Made by a program: the position numbers and the translations under genes
Shown: positions 1-5,718 of the stretch, piece by piece
How the letters are laid out: the number at the start of each line of letters is the position of its first letter
How positions within the stretch are numbered: the stretch's first letter is position 1
The notes under the pieces: generated by a model
What the model saw: the letters and a program-made list of their open reading frames with translations, nothing else
The model's database searches: none
Told to the model about the DNA's origin: nothing
Assembly: GCA_002397345.1 (NCBI GenBank)
Contig: DHAH01000137.1
Location: 1 to 11,216 of the forward strand
Reading direction: 5' to 3'
DNA from: Clostridiales bacterium UBA4959
GTDB taxonomy: Bacteria; Bacillota; Clostridia; Oscillospirales; CAG-272
DNA: 11,216 nucleotides

Positions 1-39
1 AGTGAATTATTAAATATTAGTATGACAACGCACAGCCGG

Positions 40-92
40 TTTTTTTTATTTTTAATTATTATATTTACATTGCAGGCATAATGTTGTATAAT
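40..92 (+). promoter_or_regulatory. Sigma-A promoter with UP-like A/T tract upstream of the lyxose isomerase gene
   Basis: The -35 box TTTACA is at 64-69 and the -10 box TATAAT is at 87-92, separated by exactly 17 bases. Positions 40-67 are purely A/T, which is what an UP element directly upstream of a -35 box looks like. Transcription would start near position 99, giving a 5' leader of about 95 bases before the first gene. Both boxes are near consensus, so this is likely a strong promoter. No obvious operator palindrome is visible around it. Confidence 0.75.
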
Positions 93-119
93 ACCTATAA
101 ACCGCAAAATAATTTATAC

Positions 120-175
120 GGAGGATAATACTGTCCACGACAAAGAAAAAATATTATATCTTCTTTAACGTGTAA
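120..175 (+). other. Possible leader mini-ORF with strong Shine-Dalgarno, non-ATG start
   Basis: A textbook Shine-Dalgarno GGAGGA (120-125) lies in the leader of the lyxose isomerase gene but about 70 bases from its ATG, too far to serve it. Six bases after GGAGG a CTG codon at 131 opens a short frame of 14 codons ending with TAA at 173-175 (LSTTKKKYYIFFNV if read from CTG). It could be a translated leader peptide, a ribosome standby site, or a relic of a lost start codon. CTG starts are rare, so translation is uncertain. Confidence 0.3.
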
Positions 176-193
176 AAAGTATAAAATATTGAG

Positions 194-880
194 ATGAAAC
201 GTTCGTTTGTGAACGCGGAGCTGCACGCTTTTGCGGAACTGCTTGATAAGCACTGCATCAAATTACCGCCGTTCGCGTTCTTTTCACCAGAGGAGTGGAA
301 ACAAAAATTTTCGAAAAATTCTGAGTACGATGAGATCCGCCAAAACAATTTAGGCTGGGATTTAACCGATTTCGGCTCGGGCGATTATATGAAAGTCGGG
401 CTTACGCTTTTCACCATACGCAACGGCAACCCGAAAAATCCCGCCGACAAAAAGCCGTACGCCGAAAAGATTATGCGCGTATACGAAAATCAGGTAACCC
501 CGTACCACTTCCATTGGAGCAAGATGGAGGACATAATCAACCGCGGCGGCGGAAACCTGATTGTAAAACTATACAACTCCACCGAGGACGACAAATTTGA
601 CACCACCGATGTGACCGTGAAGGTTGACGGTCGCCACTATACTATACCTGCGGGCGGCACAGTGACGCTCACCCCCGGCGAGAGCACCACGCTCTGCCAG
701 CGGCAATATCACTCGTTCTGGGCAGAAGAAGGCGCGGGTATCTGTCTGGTCGGAGAGGTTTCAAAAGTTAACGACGATAATACCGACAACAGGTTTTATG
801 AAGAAGCCGGACGCTTCCCTCCCATCGAGGAGGACGAGCCTTCGCGCTATGTACTCTGCAACGAATACGACAGTCTGTAA
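194..880 (+). CDS. D-lyxose isomerase family cupin protein (D-lyxose ketol-isomerase, EC 5.3.1.15-like)
   Basis: The 228-residue protein is a full-length member of the D-lyxose isomerase family, metal-dependent cytoplasmic cupins that interconvert D-lyxose and D-xylulose and often D-mannose and D-fructose. The signature TPYHFHWSKMEDIINRGGG (residues 102-120) supplies metal ligands His105, His107 and Glu112. QYHSFW supplies the fourth ligand, His173. This spacing matches the known ligands of the E. coli O157 enzyme, offset by two. The start at 194 gives the family-typical N-terminus MKRS followed by KLPPFAF (24-30) and a C-terminus ending in CNEY. The start codon lacks a clear ribosome binding site; the only strong one lies about 70 bases upstream. 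It is first in the sugar cluster, 88 bases before the dehydrogenase gene. The family call is firm; the true substrate (lyxose, mannose or another aldose) cannot be read from sequence. Confidence 0.9.
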   Translation: MKRSFVNAELHAFAELLDKHCIKLPPFAFFSPEEWKQKFSKNSEYDEIRQNNLGWDLTDFGSGDYMKVGLTLFTIRNGNPKNPADKKPYAEKIMRVYENQVTPYHFHWSKMEDIINRGGGNLIVKLYNSTEDDKFDTTDVTVKVDGRHYTIPAGGTVTLTPGESTTLCQRQYHSFWAEEGAGICLVGEVSKVNDDNTDNRFYEEAGRFPPIEEDEPSRYVLCNEYDSL

Positions 881-956
881 TAATTCACCCGGGTTTCCGG
901 AAAAACGCATATTTTCAGCGCCGTTCATATAAAATATCATAATTATTATTATATAT

Positions 957-962
957 AAGGAG
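957..962 (+). promoter_or_regulatory. Ribosome binding site of the Gfo/Idh/MocA gene
   Basis: AAGGAG lies six bases before the ATG at 969 and fixes that start. The preceding stretch 924-956 is very A/T-rich and may keep the site unstructured. No convincing -35/-10 pair or terminator is visible in 881-956, so this gene is probably co-transcribed with the lyxose isomerase gene. Confidence 0.7.
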
Positions 963-968
963 ACTCAT

Positions 969-1961
969 ATGGACAAGGTAAAAATCGCGTTTATCGGCTG
1001 CGGCGGAATCGCCGGCTGGCACCTCTCCCATCTGGTCAACCAAGACGACGTCGAATATTTGGGCTTTTGCGACATCATTCCCGAGCGCGCGGAAAATTTT
1101 AAGCAGCGCACGGGCGGCACCGCGAAAACCTACACAGACTACAGGGTGATGCTCGACGAGATTACGCCCGACGCGGTGTATATCTGCGTGCCGCCGCACT
1201 GCCACGGCGAAATCGAGTTTAAGGTTATCGACAAGGGTATTCCCTTCCTTGTGGAAAAACCGATGGCGCTTGACTACAAGCTCGCGGAAAAAATCTGCGA
1301 GGCGGCGGAAGCAAAAGGACTTATCACCGCGGTCGGCTTCCAAGACCGCTATCTGGGCATCATCGATAAAACAAAGGAATACATAAAGGGTAAAAAAATC
1401 GGGCTTGTTACCGGCGCGTGGGTGGGAGGAATCCCCGGCGTTTGGTGGTGGCGCAAAATGGAAACCTCCGGCGGTCAAATCGTGGAGCAGAACATCCACA
1501 TCTTTGATATGACGCGCAACCTGTTCGGCGAACCGGCGAGGATTTACGCCTCCGCGGGTAAAGGCATTGTAGACCCCGAAGCGGCGGGCGTGCCGGGCTA
1601 TGACGTCGACGATTATTCATCGGCGGTAATAACCTTTAAAAACGGCATAATCGCCACGCTTTACACCGCCGACTACGTTGTCGCGGGCGGCGGGATGCAG
1701 AACGGTTTGAATATTTACTGCCCCGACGCTACGATCGAATACGGACTGCGTTCGTTCGTGAAATATCGCGACGCGTCTGGCGAGGAAGTGACGCACAACG
1801 AGTTCGATTCTGGCATCACCGAGGATAAAGTATTTATAAACGCGGTTAAGACCGGTGATCCGGGGGCAATCCGTTCGCCGTACCGCGACGCGCTGAGCAG
1901 CTTGAAGCTGGTTCTTGCCGCAAACGAATCTATAACCACCGGAAAGCCGGTTGAATTATGA
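969..1961 (+). CDS. Gfo/Idh/MocA family oxidoreductase
   Basis: This 330-residue protein has the two-domain architecture of Gfo/Idh/MocA dehydrogenases, cytoplasmic NAD(P)-dependent enzymes that oxidise or reduce hydroxyl groups on sugars, inositols and their derivatives. The N-terminal Rossmann fold shows the nucleotide-binding loop GCGGIAGWH (10-18), an acidic residue after the second strand (CDIIPER, 34-40, favouring NAD), the strand-end CVPPHCH (73-79) and the hallmark EKP (96-98) with the catalytic-type Lys97. The C-terminal alpha/beta domain carries GGQIVEQNIHIFD (168-180), whose His177 is at the catalytic His position; the preceding WWWRK is also seen in relatives. Its stop codon overlaps the next start (ATGA at 1958-1961), which implies translational coupling with the isomerase/epimerase. 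The pairing resembles E. coli YcjS/YcjR, where a 3-keto sugar is made and epimerised, but the substrate here is unknown. Confidence 0.92.
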   Translation: MDKVKIAFIGCGGIAGWHLSHLVNQDDVEYLGFCDIIPERAENFKQRTGGTAKTYTDYRVMLDEITPDAVYICVPPHCHGEIEFKVIDKGIPFLVEKPMALDYKLAEKICEAAEAKGLITAVGFQDRYLGIIDKTKEYIKGKKIGLVTGAWVGGIPGVWWWRKMETSGGQIVEQNIHIFDMTRNLFGEPARIYASAGKGIVDPEAAGVPGYDVDDYSSAVITFKNGIIATLYTADYVVAGGGMQNGLNIYCPDATIEYGLRSFVKYRDASGEEVTHNEFDSGITEDKVFINAVKTGDPGAIRSPYRDALSSLKLVLAANESITTGKPVEL

Positions 1962-2746
1962 TTAAGCTTTCAGCTTGCATAGAAATGCTGTTCGGCGAGC
2001 ATTCTTTTGATGAAAGATTCGCAGCCGCGCGCGCGAGCGGGCTGGGCGCCGTCGAGTTCTGGGGCTGGGAAAACAAAAACATCCCCGCTATAGCTAAGCG
2101 GCTTGAAGAAAACGAGCTGGCGCTCGCCGCTTTTTGCGTAGGTTCGCGCGACGCCGCCGTTTCTGCCGAATGGAACAACAAAAAATTGTCCGATCGTTCG
2201 GGTATCCCGGCGTTTATAGCCGCGGTGCGCGAAAGCATCGCGACAGCAAATCTGTTAAACTGCAAGACGCTGATCGTGACCTGCGGTCAGCAGCGCGACG
2301 ACATAACGCGTTATGAACAGCATACAAACCTCGTGCTCGCGCTCCGCGCCGCCGCGCCTATCGCCGAACAGGCGGGCGTGACACTGGTGCTCGAGCCGCT
2401 CAACGTGCTTCACAACCACAGGGGCTACTTTCTGTCGTCGTCCTACGAGGCGTTCGGTATTGTCGAGGAGGTCGGCAGCCCGGCAGTAAAAGTGCTCTAC
2501 GACGTATACCACCAGCAGATTTCAGAGGGCAACATCATACCCACAATACGCAAATACGCGGAGTTGATCGGGCATATGCATATCGCGGATGTGCCGGGAA
2601 GAAATCAGCCCGGCACTGGCGAGCTTAACTACCGCAATATATTCGCCGCCGTGGACGGAACGGGGTATGGCGGATATATGGGCATGGAATTTTCGCCTGT
2701 TGGAAGTTCGTCCGACGCGGCGAAGGAAACGCTCGCGCTTGTTTGA
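1958..2746 (+). CDS. Sugar phosphate isomerase/epimerase (hydroxypyruvate isomerase-like TIM barrel)
   Basis: The 262-residue protein belongs to the xylose isomerase-like TIM-barrel superfamily (AP endonuclease 2 fold), closest in motif style to the hydroxypyruvate isomerase and YcjR-type epimerase groups. Expected metal ligands are visible at strand ends: Glu146 in LVLEPLN, Asp182 in LYDVYHQQ (with His185), His208 in HMHIADVPGRNQPGTGE and Glu244 in GMEFSP. HNHRGYFL (152-159) is also typical. The length is normal for the family. The gene begins inside the stop of the dehydrogenase gene through ATGA and has no good ribosome binding site of its own, so translation is probably coupled. It likely acts in the cytoplasm on the product of that dehydrogenase, by analogy with known Gfo/Idh plus TIM-barrel pairs. 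It could instead be a true hydroxypyruvate or tagatose/psicose-type epimerase; sequence alone does not decide. Confidence 0.88.
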   Translation: MIKLSACIEMLFGEHSFDERFAAARASGLGAVEFWGWENKNIPAIAKRLEENELALAAFCVGSRDAAVSAEWNNKKLSDRSGIPAFIAAVRESIATANLLNCKTLIVTCGQQRDDITRYEQHTNLVLALRAAAPIAEQAGVTLVLEPLNVLHNHRGYFLSSSYEAFGIVEEVGSPAVKVLYDVYHQQISEGNIIPTIRKYAELIGHMHIADVPGRNQPGTGELNYRNIFAAVDGTGYGGYMGMEFSPVGSSSDAAKETLALV

Positions 2747-2750
2747 TCCC

Positions 2751-2768
2751 GACCGGAGGGTTCCGGTC
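2751..2768 (+). promoter_or_regulatory. Intercistronic hairpin between epimerase and solute-binding protein genes
   Basis: GACCGGA (2751-2757) and TCCGGTC (2762-2768) form a perfect 7-bp GC-rich stem with a 4-base GGGT loop, starting four bases after the epimerase stop codon. No U-tract follows, so it is unlikely to be an efficient intrinsic terminator. Such hairpins commonly stabilise or help process mRNA between an enzyme gene and a binding-protein gene. Confidence 0.5.
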
Positions 2769-2786
2769 AGATTGTATAAAATTCCT

Positions 2787-2793
2787 AAAGGAG
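2787..2793 (+). promoter_or_regulatory. Ribosome binding site of the solute-binding lipoprotein gene
   Basis: AAAGGAG lies seven bases before the ATG at 2801, an optimal site. It is much stronger than the ones serving the two upstream enzymes, in keeping with the high dosage a binding protein needs. Confidence 0.75.
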
Positions 2794-2800
2794 TAACAAA

Positions 2801-4276
2801 ATGAAACGCATTATCTCACTGCTGCTTGTGGCGCTCACCGTGGCGTCGCTGTTTGCGGCTTGCGCCGATAACAGCGGCAAAAAACCCACAGGCGGAGATA
2901 CCACAGTGGCGGGAGGGACATCAGAACCGGAATCTACGGCTTATGCTGCCAATATCCCCACGGGTTATAATTTCAACGGCTATAATTTCCGCATTTACGC
3001 ATATCCGGCGCCCGATTCGAGTGAATTCTGGCATGACTATGACTTCTCGTATACAGAAGAATCTGCCGACGCGCTCGCCGACGCCGCATATAAGCGTATG
3101 AAAAATGTCGAAGATAAGCTCGGCATTAAATTCTCAGTGTTTAATCCGAAATCAAACAACGGCGATGACTTGAAAAAGACCATACAGACAAACGACTATG
3201 AATTTGACATGTCCTGCATCACCCCGCGCGGTTCCGCGGCGCTTTCGCAGTCAAATTTCCTTGTAAATTTAAAGTCGATACCCTCACTTGACCTCGGCGC
3301 GCCCTGGTGGGATCAGAACTGTGTAAAAGATCTTTCCATTGATAATAAGCTGTATATGGTTACGGGCGATATCGAGATCGGATATAAAAAGACGATCGCC
3401 ATTATCCTGTTCAACAAAGGCATGGCAAGCGATTATCAGATCGACGACCCGTATACGCATATGGCAAATAACACCTGGACAATAGACAACTTCATCTCTA
3501 TGGCGCGCAACGCCGCGTCGGATCTCAACAATGACGGAAAATATGATGAAACCGACCGTTACGGTCTGAACTTCTACTGCAACTTCATTGCCAACGGCAT
3601 GATCGCCAGCGGTGTGAAGTTTGTAACCAAAACCGGCGACGATCTGCCCGAGATAACCTTCATGAGCGATAAGACCGCTTCGATATGGGATAAATATACC
3701 TCGCTGTTCTATGACACCGCGACCTGTTATAGCTGGTCACGCAACAGCAAGCCGGGCGGAGACGCGTATAAAATGTTCATCGACAACCGCGCGCTGTTCT
3801 ATTATAACGAGTTCCACGCGGTCGAGACGCTGCGCCAGATGGAAACCGATTTTGGTATACTGCCGATGCCAAAATACGACGAGTCGCAGGAACGTTATTA
3901 CCACTGCATAAACCCGCACGTCGCGGAGATGATCTCGGTACCGAGCTATAATATCAACCTCGAGCTGACCGGTTATGTCATGGATGCCCTCGGCGCGGAA
4001 TCAAAGAATATCCTTACTCCCGCTTATAACGAGCTCCAGCTCAAGACCAAGGGTTCGCGCGACGACCAGTCAGAGGCTTCGATCGATATCATCTTGAATA
4101 CGCTGACCTATGATATGGGCTTCATTTTCGACTGGGGTTCAATAGGGCAATTCACGCTCACACTTGTCGACGCAGGCAAGGTTGACCTTGTTTCATCTTA
4201 TACAAAAGTAGAAAAAACCGCGAAAAAGCAGATGGACAAAGCCGTTGAGAATTATTTAAAATTAGATCAGAAATAA
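2801..4276 (+). CDS. Extracellular solute-binding lipoprotein (family 1, sugar ABC-type)
   Basis: This 491-residue protein is a substrate-binding lipoprotein of the kind used by carbohydrate ABC importers. Residues 1-20 are a type II signal peptide: positive MKR, a hydrophobic core and the lipobox LFAAC with Cys21 as lipidation site. Residues 22-50 are a flexible Gly/Thr/Ser/Glu linker typical of Gram-positive lipoproteins. The mature part contains the family-like NWTIDNF-type segment NTWTIDNFISMARNA (224-238) and an EF-hand-like calcium loop DLNNDGKYDETD (241-252) followed by RYGL, frequent in family 1 binding proteins. FGILPMPKYDESQERYY (351-367) is the typical late motif. It would sit on the outer face of the membrane and capture a mono- or oligosaccharide. 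It is the last gene of its unit, yet no permease or ATPase gene lies nearby, so the partner membrane proteins must be encoded elsewhere. The ligand cannot be predicted. Confidence 0.9.
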   Translation: MKRIISLLLVALTVASLFAACADNSGKKPTGGDTTVAGGTSEPESTAYAANIPTGYNFNGYNFRIYAYPAPDSSEFWHDYDFSYTEESADALADAAYKRMKNVEDKLGIKFSVFNPKSNNGDDLKKTIQTNDYEFDMSCITPRGSAALSQSNFLVNLKSIPSLDLGAPWWDQNCVKDLSIDNKLYMVTGDIEIGYKKTIAIILFNKGMASDYQIDDPYTHMANNTWTIDNFISMARNAASDLNNDGKYDETDRYGLNFYCNFIANGMIASGVKFVTKTGDDLPEITFMSDKTASIWDKYTSLFYDTATCYSWSRNSKPGGDAYKMFIDNRALFYYNEFHAVETLRQMETDFGILPMPKYDESQERYYHCINPHVAEMISVPSYNINLELTGYVMDALGAESKNILTPAYNELQLKTKGSRDDQSEASIDIILNTLTYDMGFIFDWGSIGQFTLTLVDAGKVDLVSSYTKVEKTAKKQMDKAVENYLKLDQK

Positions 4277-4282
4277 AGTTCC

Positions 4283-4312
4283 AAGGGGCGCGGCAAGGCT
4301 GCGCCCCTTTTT
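4283..4312 (+). terminator. Rho-independent terminator after the solute-binding protein gene
   Basis: AAGGGGCGC (4283-4291) pairs with GCGCCCCTT (4301-4309) around a 9-base loop, and the right arm runs into a five-base T-tract (4308-4312). It begins six bases after the stop codon. The GC-rich stem plus U-run is a canonical intrinsic terminator and marks the end of the sugar cluster transcript. Confidence 0.9.
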
Positions 4313-4357
4313 ACAGGAGAAATAGTGTGATAATACTAAAATTCGATAGTTAATGAA

Positions 4358-4406
4358 AAAAATCCGCGTCAAAATCCTTATATTCAAGCTTTTGGCGCGG
4401 ATTTTT
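4358..4406. terminator. Second, probably bidirectional, terminator-like hairpin
   Basis: Positions 4358-4374 (five A, TCCGCGTC, four A) pair with 4390-4406 (four T, GGCGCGGA, five T) in a 17-bp stem with a single T-G wobble and a 15-base loop. The A-run on one side and T-run on the other make it able to terminate transcription in both directions. It lies about 45 bases after the first terminator, so it could be a backup terminator or an attenuator-like element for nagA. Confidence 0.7.
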
Positions 4407-4420
4407 ATCGAGTTTATAAT
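4392..4420 (+). promoter_or_regulatory. Candidate nagA promoter overlapping the terminator arm
   Basis: TATAAT (4415-4420) is a perfect -10 box. Seventeen bases upstream, TTGGCG (4392-4397) can act as a -35 box, although only its TTG matches consensus. The -35 box lies within the right arm of the 4358-4406 hairpin. Transcription would start near 4427, leaving about 80 bases of leader before nagA. Confidence 0.5.
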
Positions 4421-4455
4421 CGAAATTAAGTATAAATTCAAAAGAAAGGCAAATC

Positions 4456-4518
4456 GGAGGCGCGGACGTCATGCGATATTTCATGGACTATTTATGCGCT
4501 TCGGTGCATGACATTTAA
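4456..4518 (+). CDS. Leader mini-ORF (15 codons) upstream of and overlapping nagA
   Basis: GGAGG (4456-4460) is followed, ten bases later, by an ATG at 4471 that opens a 15-codon frame, MRYFMDYLCASVHDI, ending with TAA at 4516-4518. The feature includes the ribosome binding site. The stop overlaps the first possible nagA start (4508) and lies one base before the second (TAATATG, ATG at 4520). As neither nagA start has its own Shine-Dalgarno, the mini-ORF may deliver ribosomes to nagA by termination and restart. Its translation is not proven, and the peptide has no recognisable function. Confidence 0.4.
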   Translation, partial: GGADVMRYFMDYLCASVHDI

Positions 4519-5623
4519 TATGCAGATATATAAAGATAATTTTAAGCTCGAGGGTGTGTATATATATGACACACCGTCAAAAGAATTTTGGCGGGGCGAT
4601 ATTCAAGCCGAAAACGGCGTTATAACTTATCTGCGGTTTTTCCCCGCTGATAAAAGTTTCAAAGCGGACGAAAAAGCCCGCGATGAAAGAATTTGCCGAT
4701 ATATCCCCGCGCTTGTGGATATTCATACGCACGGACGGAATAACATCGATTTCGCGGGCGCAACGGCAGAGGAGATGCTGCGCGTCCGCGAGGATTACGC
4801 CGCGGCGGGTACGCTGACGCTTTTTCCTACAATCGCGTCAGCTCCGCTCGAGGTTATGCTCGAGTCGATTAAAAATATCCGCGCGGCGGGTTATGACGGC
4901 GCTCATGTCGAGGGGCGTTGGCTGAACCCAAAACGCCGGGGGGCGCACAACCCCGCGATGCTCGCGCTTCCTTCTCTCGTAGAATTGGAAGAACTGCTTA
5001 AAGCGGCTGACGGCATGAAGCTGCACCTCACGACAGCGCCCGAGCTTGACGGCGGCGAGAAATTTATACGCGCCGCCGTCGCTGCGGGCGTTACCGTCGG
5101 GGCGGGACACACCGATATGACGGTCGAGATGGCATATAAGGCGCTGGAATGGGGTGTTGCGTCGTTCACGCACACCTTTAACGCCATGCCTCCGATGCAT
5201 CACCGCGAACCGGGCGCGGTAGTAGCGGCGCTAAATTCCGACGCGTATGCGGAGCTGATCTGCGACGGTATACACCTGCATCCCGAGATGATAAAGCTTG
5301 CGTCAAAAATAAAAAGCCGCGATAAAGTCGTGCTTGTCACCGACTCCATGGCGGCGACGGGCTGTCCGGACGGCGTTTATATGCTCGCAGGTCAGCGCGT
5401 TACCGTAAACGGGGGACGCGCGCTGACCGACGACGGCGCTATAGCGGGCAGCACGCTGTCGCTTTATGACGGTATGATGAATTACATGAGATTCACCGGC
5501 GTCAGCATCGCCGACGCCATCGATGCGGCGACAATCAATCCCGCGCGCATGGTGGGTATAGATAACCTTGCGGGTTCAATAGCCGTCGGCAAGCGCGCGG
5601 CGATAATGGAATTGACAATATAA
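4508..5623 (+). CDS. nagA: N-acetylglucosamine-6-phosphate deacetylase
   Basis: The 371-residue protein is a near full-length NagA, an amidohydrolase-fold cytoplasmic enzyme that converts GlcNAc-6-phosphate to glucosamine-6-phosphate plus acetate in amino sugar use and cell wall recycling. Visible landmarks are PALVDIHTHG (67-76, HxH metal motif), HVEGRWLNPKRRGAH (133-147, metal Glu135), HLTTAPE (173-179), GAGHTDMT (198-205, His201), FTHTFNAMPPMHHREPG (220-236, His222), DGIHLHPE (253-260) and VTDSMAATG (277-285, catalytic Asp279), followed by AGSTLSLYDG. In most NagA proteins the residue after HVEG is proline; here it is Arg137-Trp138, an unusual change beside the active site. The start is uncertain: ATG 4520 (residue 5) is equally possible, and neither start has a ribosome binding site. 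No nagB is adjacent. Confidence 0.9.
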   Translation: MTFNMQIYKDNFKLEGVYIYDTPSKEFWRGDIQAENGVITYLRFFPADKSFKADEKARDERICRYIPALVDIHTHGRNNIDFAGATAEEMLRVREDYAAAGTLTLFPTIASAPLEVMLESIKNIRAAGYDGAHVEGRWLNPKRRGAHNPAMLALPSLVELEELLKAADGMKLHLTTAPELDGGEKFIRAAVAAGVTVGAGHTDMTVEMAYKALEWGVASFTHTFNAMPPMHHREPGAVVAALNSDAYAELICDGIHLHPEMIKLASKIKSRDKVVLVTDSMAATGCPDGVYMLAGQRVTVNGGRALTDDGAIAGSTLSLYDGMMNYMRFTGVSIADAIDAATINPARMVGIDNLAGSIAVGKRAAIMELTI

Positions 5624-5668
5624 AGTTATGCACATATTAGGCGGGAATAAATCAAGCCTATGTTTCAC

Positions 5669-5697
5669 TTGACAATTCGCGGCGCGGGAAATATAAT
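5669..5697 (+). promoter_or_regulatory. Consensus sigma-A promoter of the helicase unit
   Basis: A perfect TTGACA (5669-5674) and a perfect TATAAT (5692-5697) are separated by 17 bases. The expected transcription start is near 5704, only about 15 bases before the ATG at 5719. No good terminator separates nagA from this promoter, so some read-through from nagA is also likely. Confidence 0.88.
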
Positions 5698-5704
5698 AGT
5701 CCCG

Positions 5705-5710
5705 AAAGGA
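5705..5710 (+). promoter_or_regulatory. Ribosome binding site of the helicase gene, at the very 5' end of the mRNA
   Basis: AAAGGA lies eight bases before the ATG at 5719 and fixes that start. It would occupy the first bases of the predicted transcript, giving an exceptionally short leader. Confidence 0.6.
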
Positions 5711-5718
5711 ACATCATA

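Noticed and set aside
38..55. T-rich run after CAGCCGG, considered as a terminator of an upstream gene
   Set aside because: No stem precedes it. The A/T-only tract ends exactly at the -35 box, so an UP element is the better reading.
889..900. CCGG-GTTT-CCGG hairpin followed by A-run, considered as a terminator after the lyxose isomerase gene
   Set aside because: The stem is only four base pairs and is followed by A residues rather than T on the coding strand.
915..1499. Minus-strand frame of 194 codons antisense to the Gfo/Idh/MocA gene
   Set aside because: Fully explained as a shadow of the well-supported dehydrogenase gene, with no motif of its own.
3521..3559. EF-hand-like loop in the binding protein, considered as a dockerin fusion
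   Set aside because: Only one loop occurs, embedded in the domain. Single calcium loops of this type are common in family 1 solute-binding proteins, so it is not a dockerin.
4277..4507. Search for a small RNA, riboswitch or tRNA in the longest intergenic stretch
   Set aside because: Its structure is accounted for by two terminator hairpins, a candidate promoter and the mini-ORF. No tRNA cloverleaf or recognised riboswitch (such as glmS-like) pattern was found by eye.
5638..5660. TAGGC/GCCTA inverted repeat after nagA, considered as a terminator or operator
   Set aside because: Five base pairs, a 13-base loop and no T-tract; too weak to support either role.
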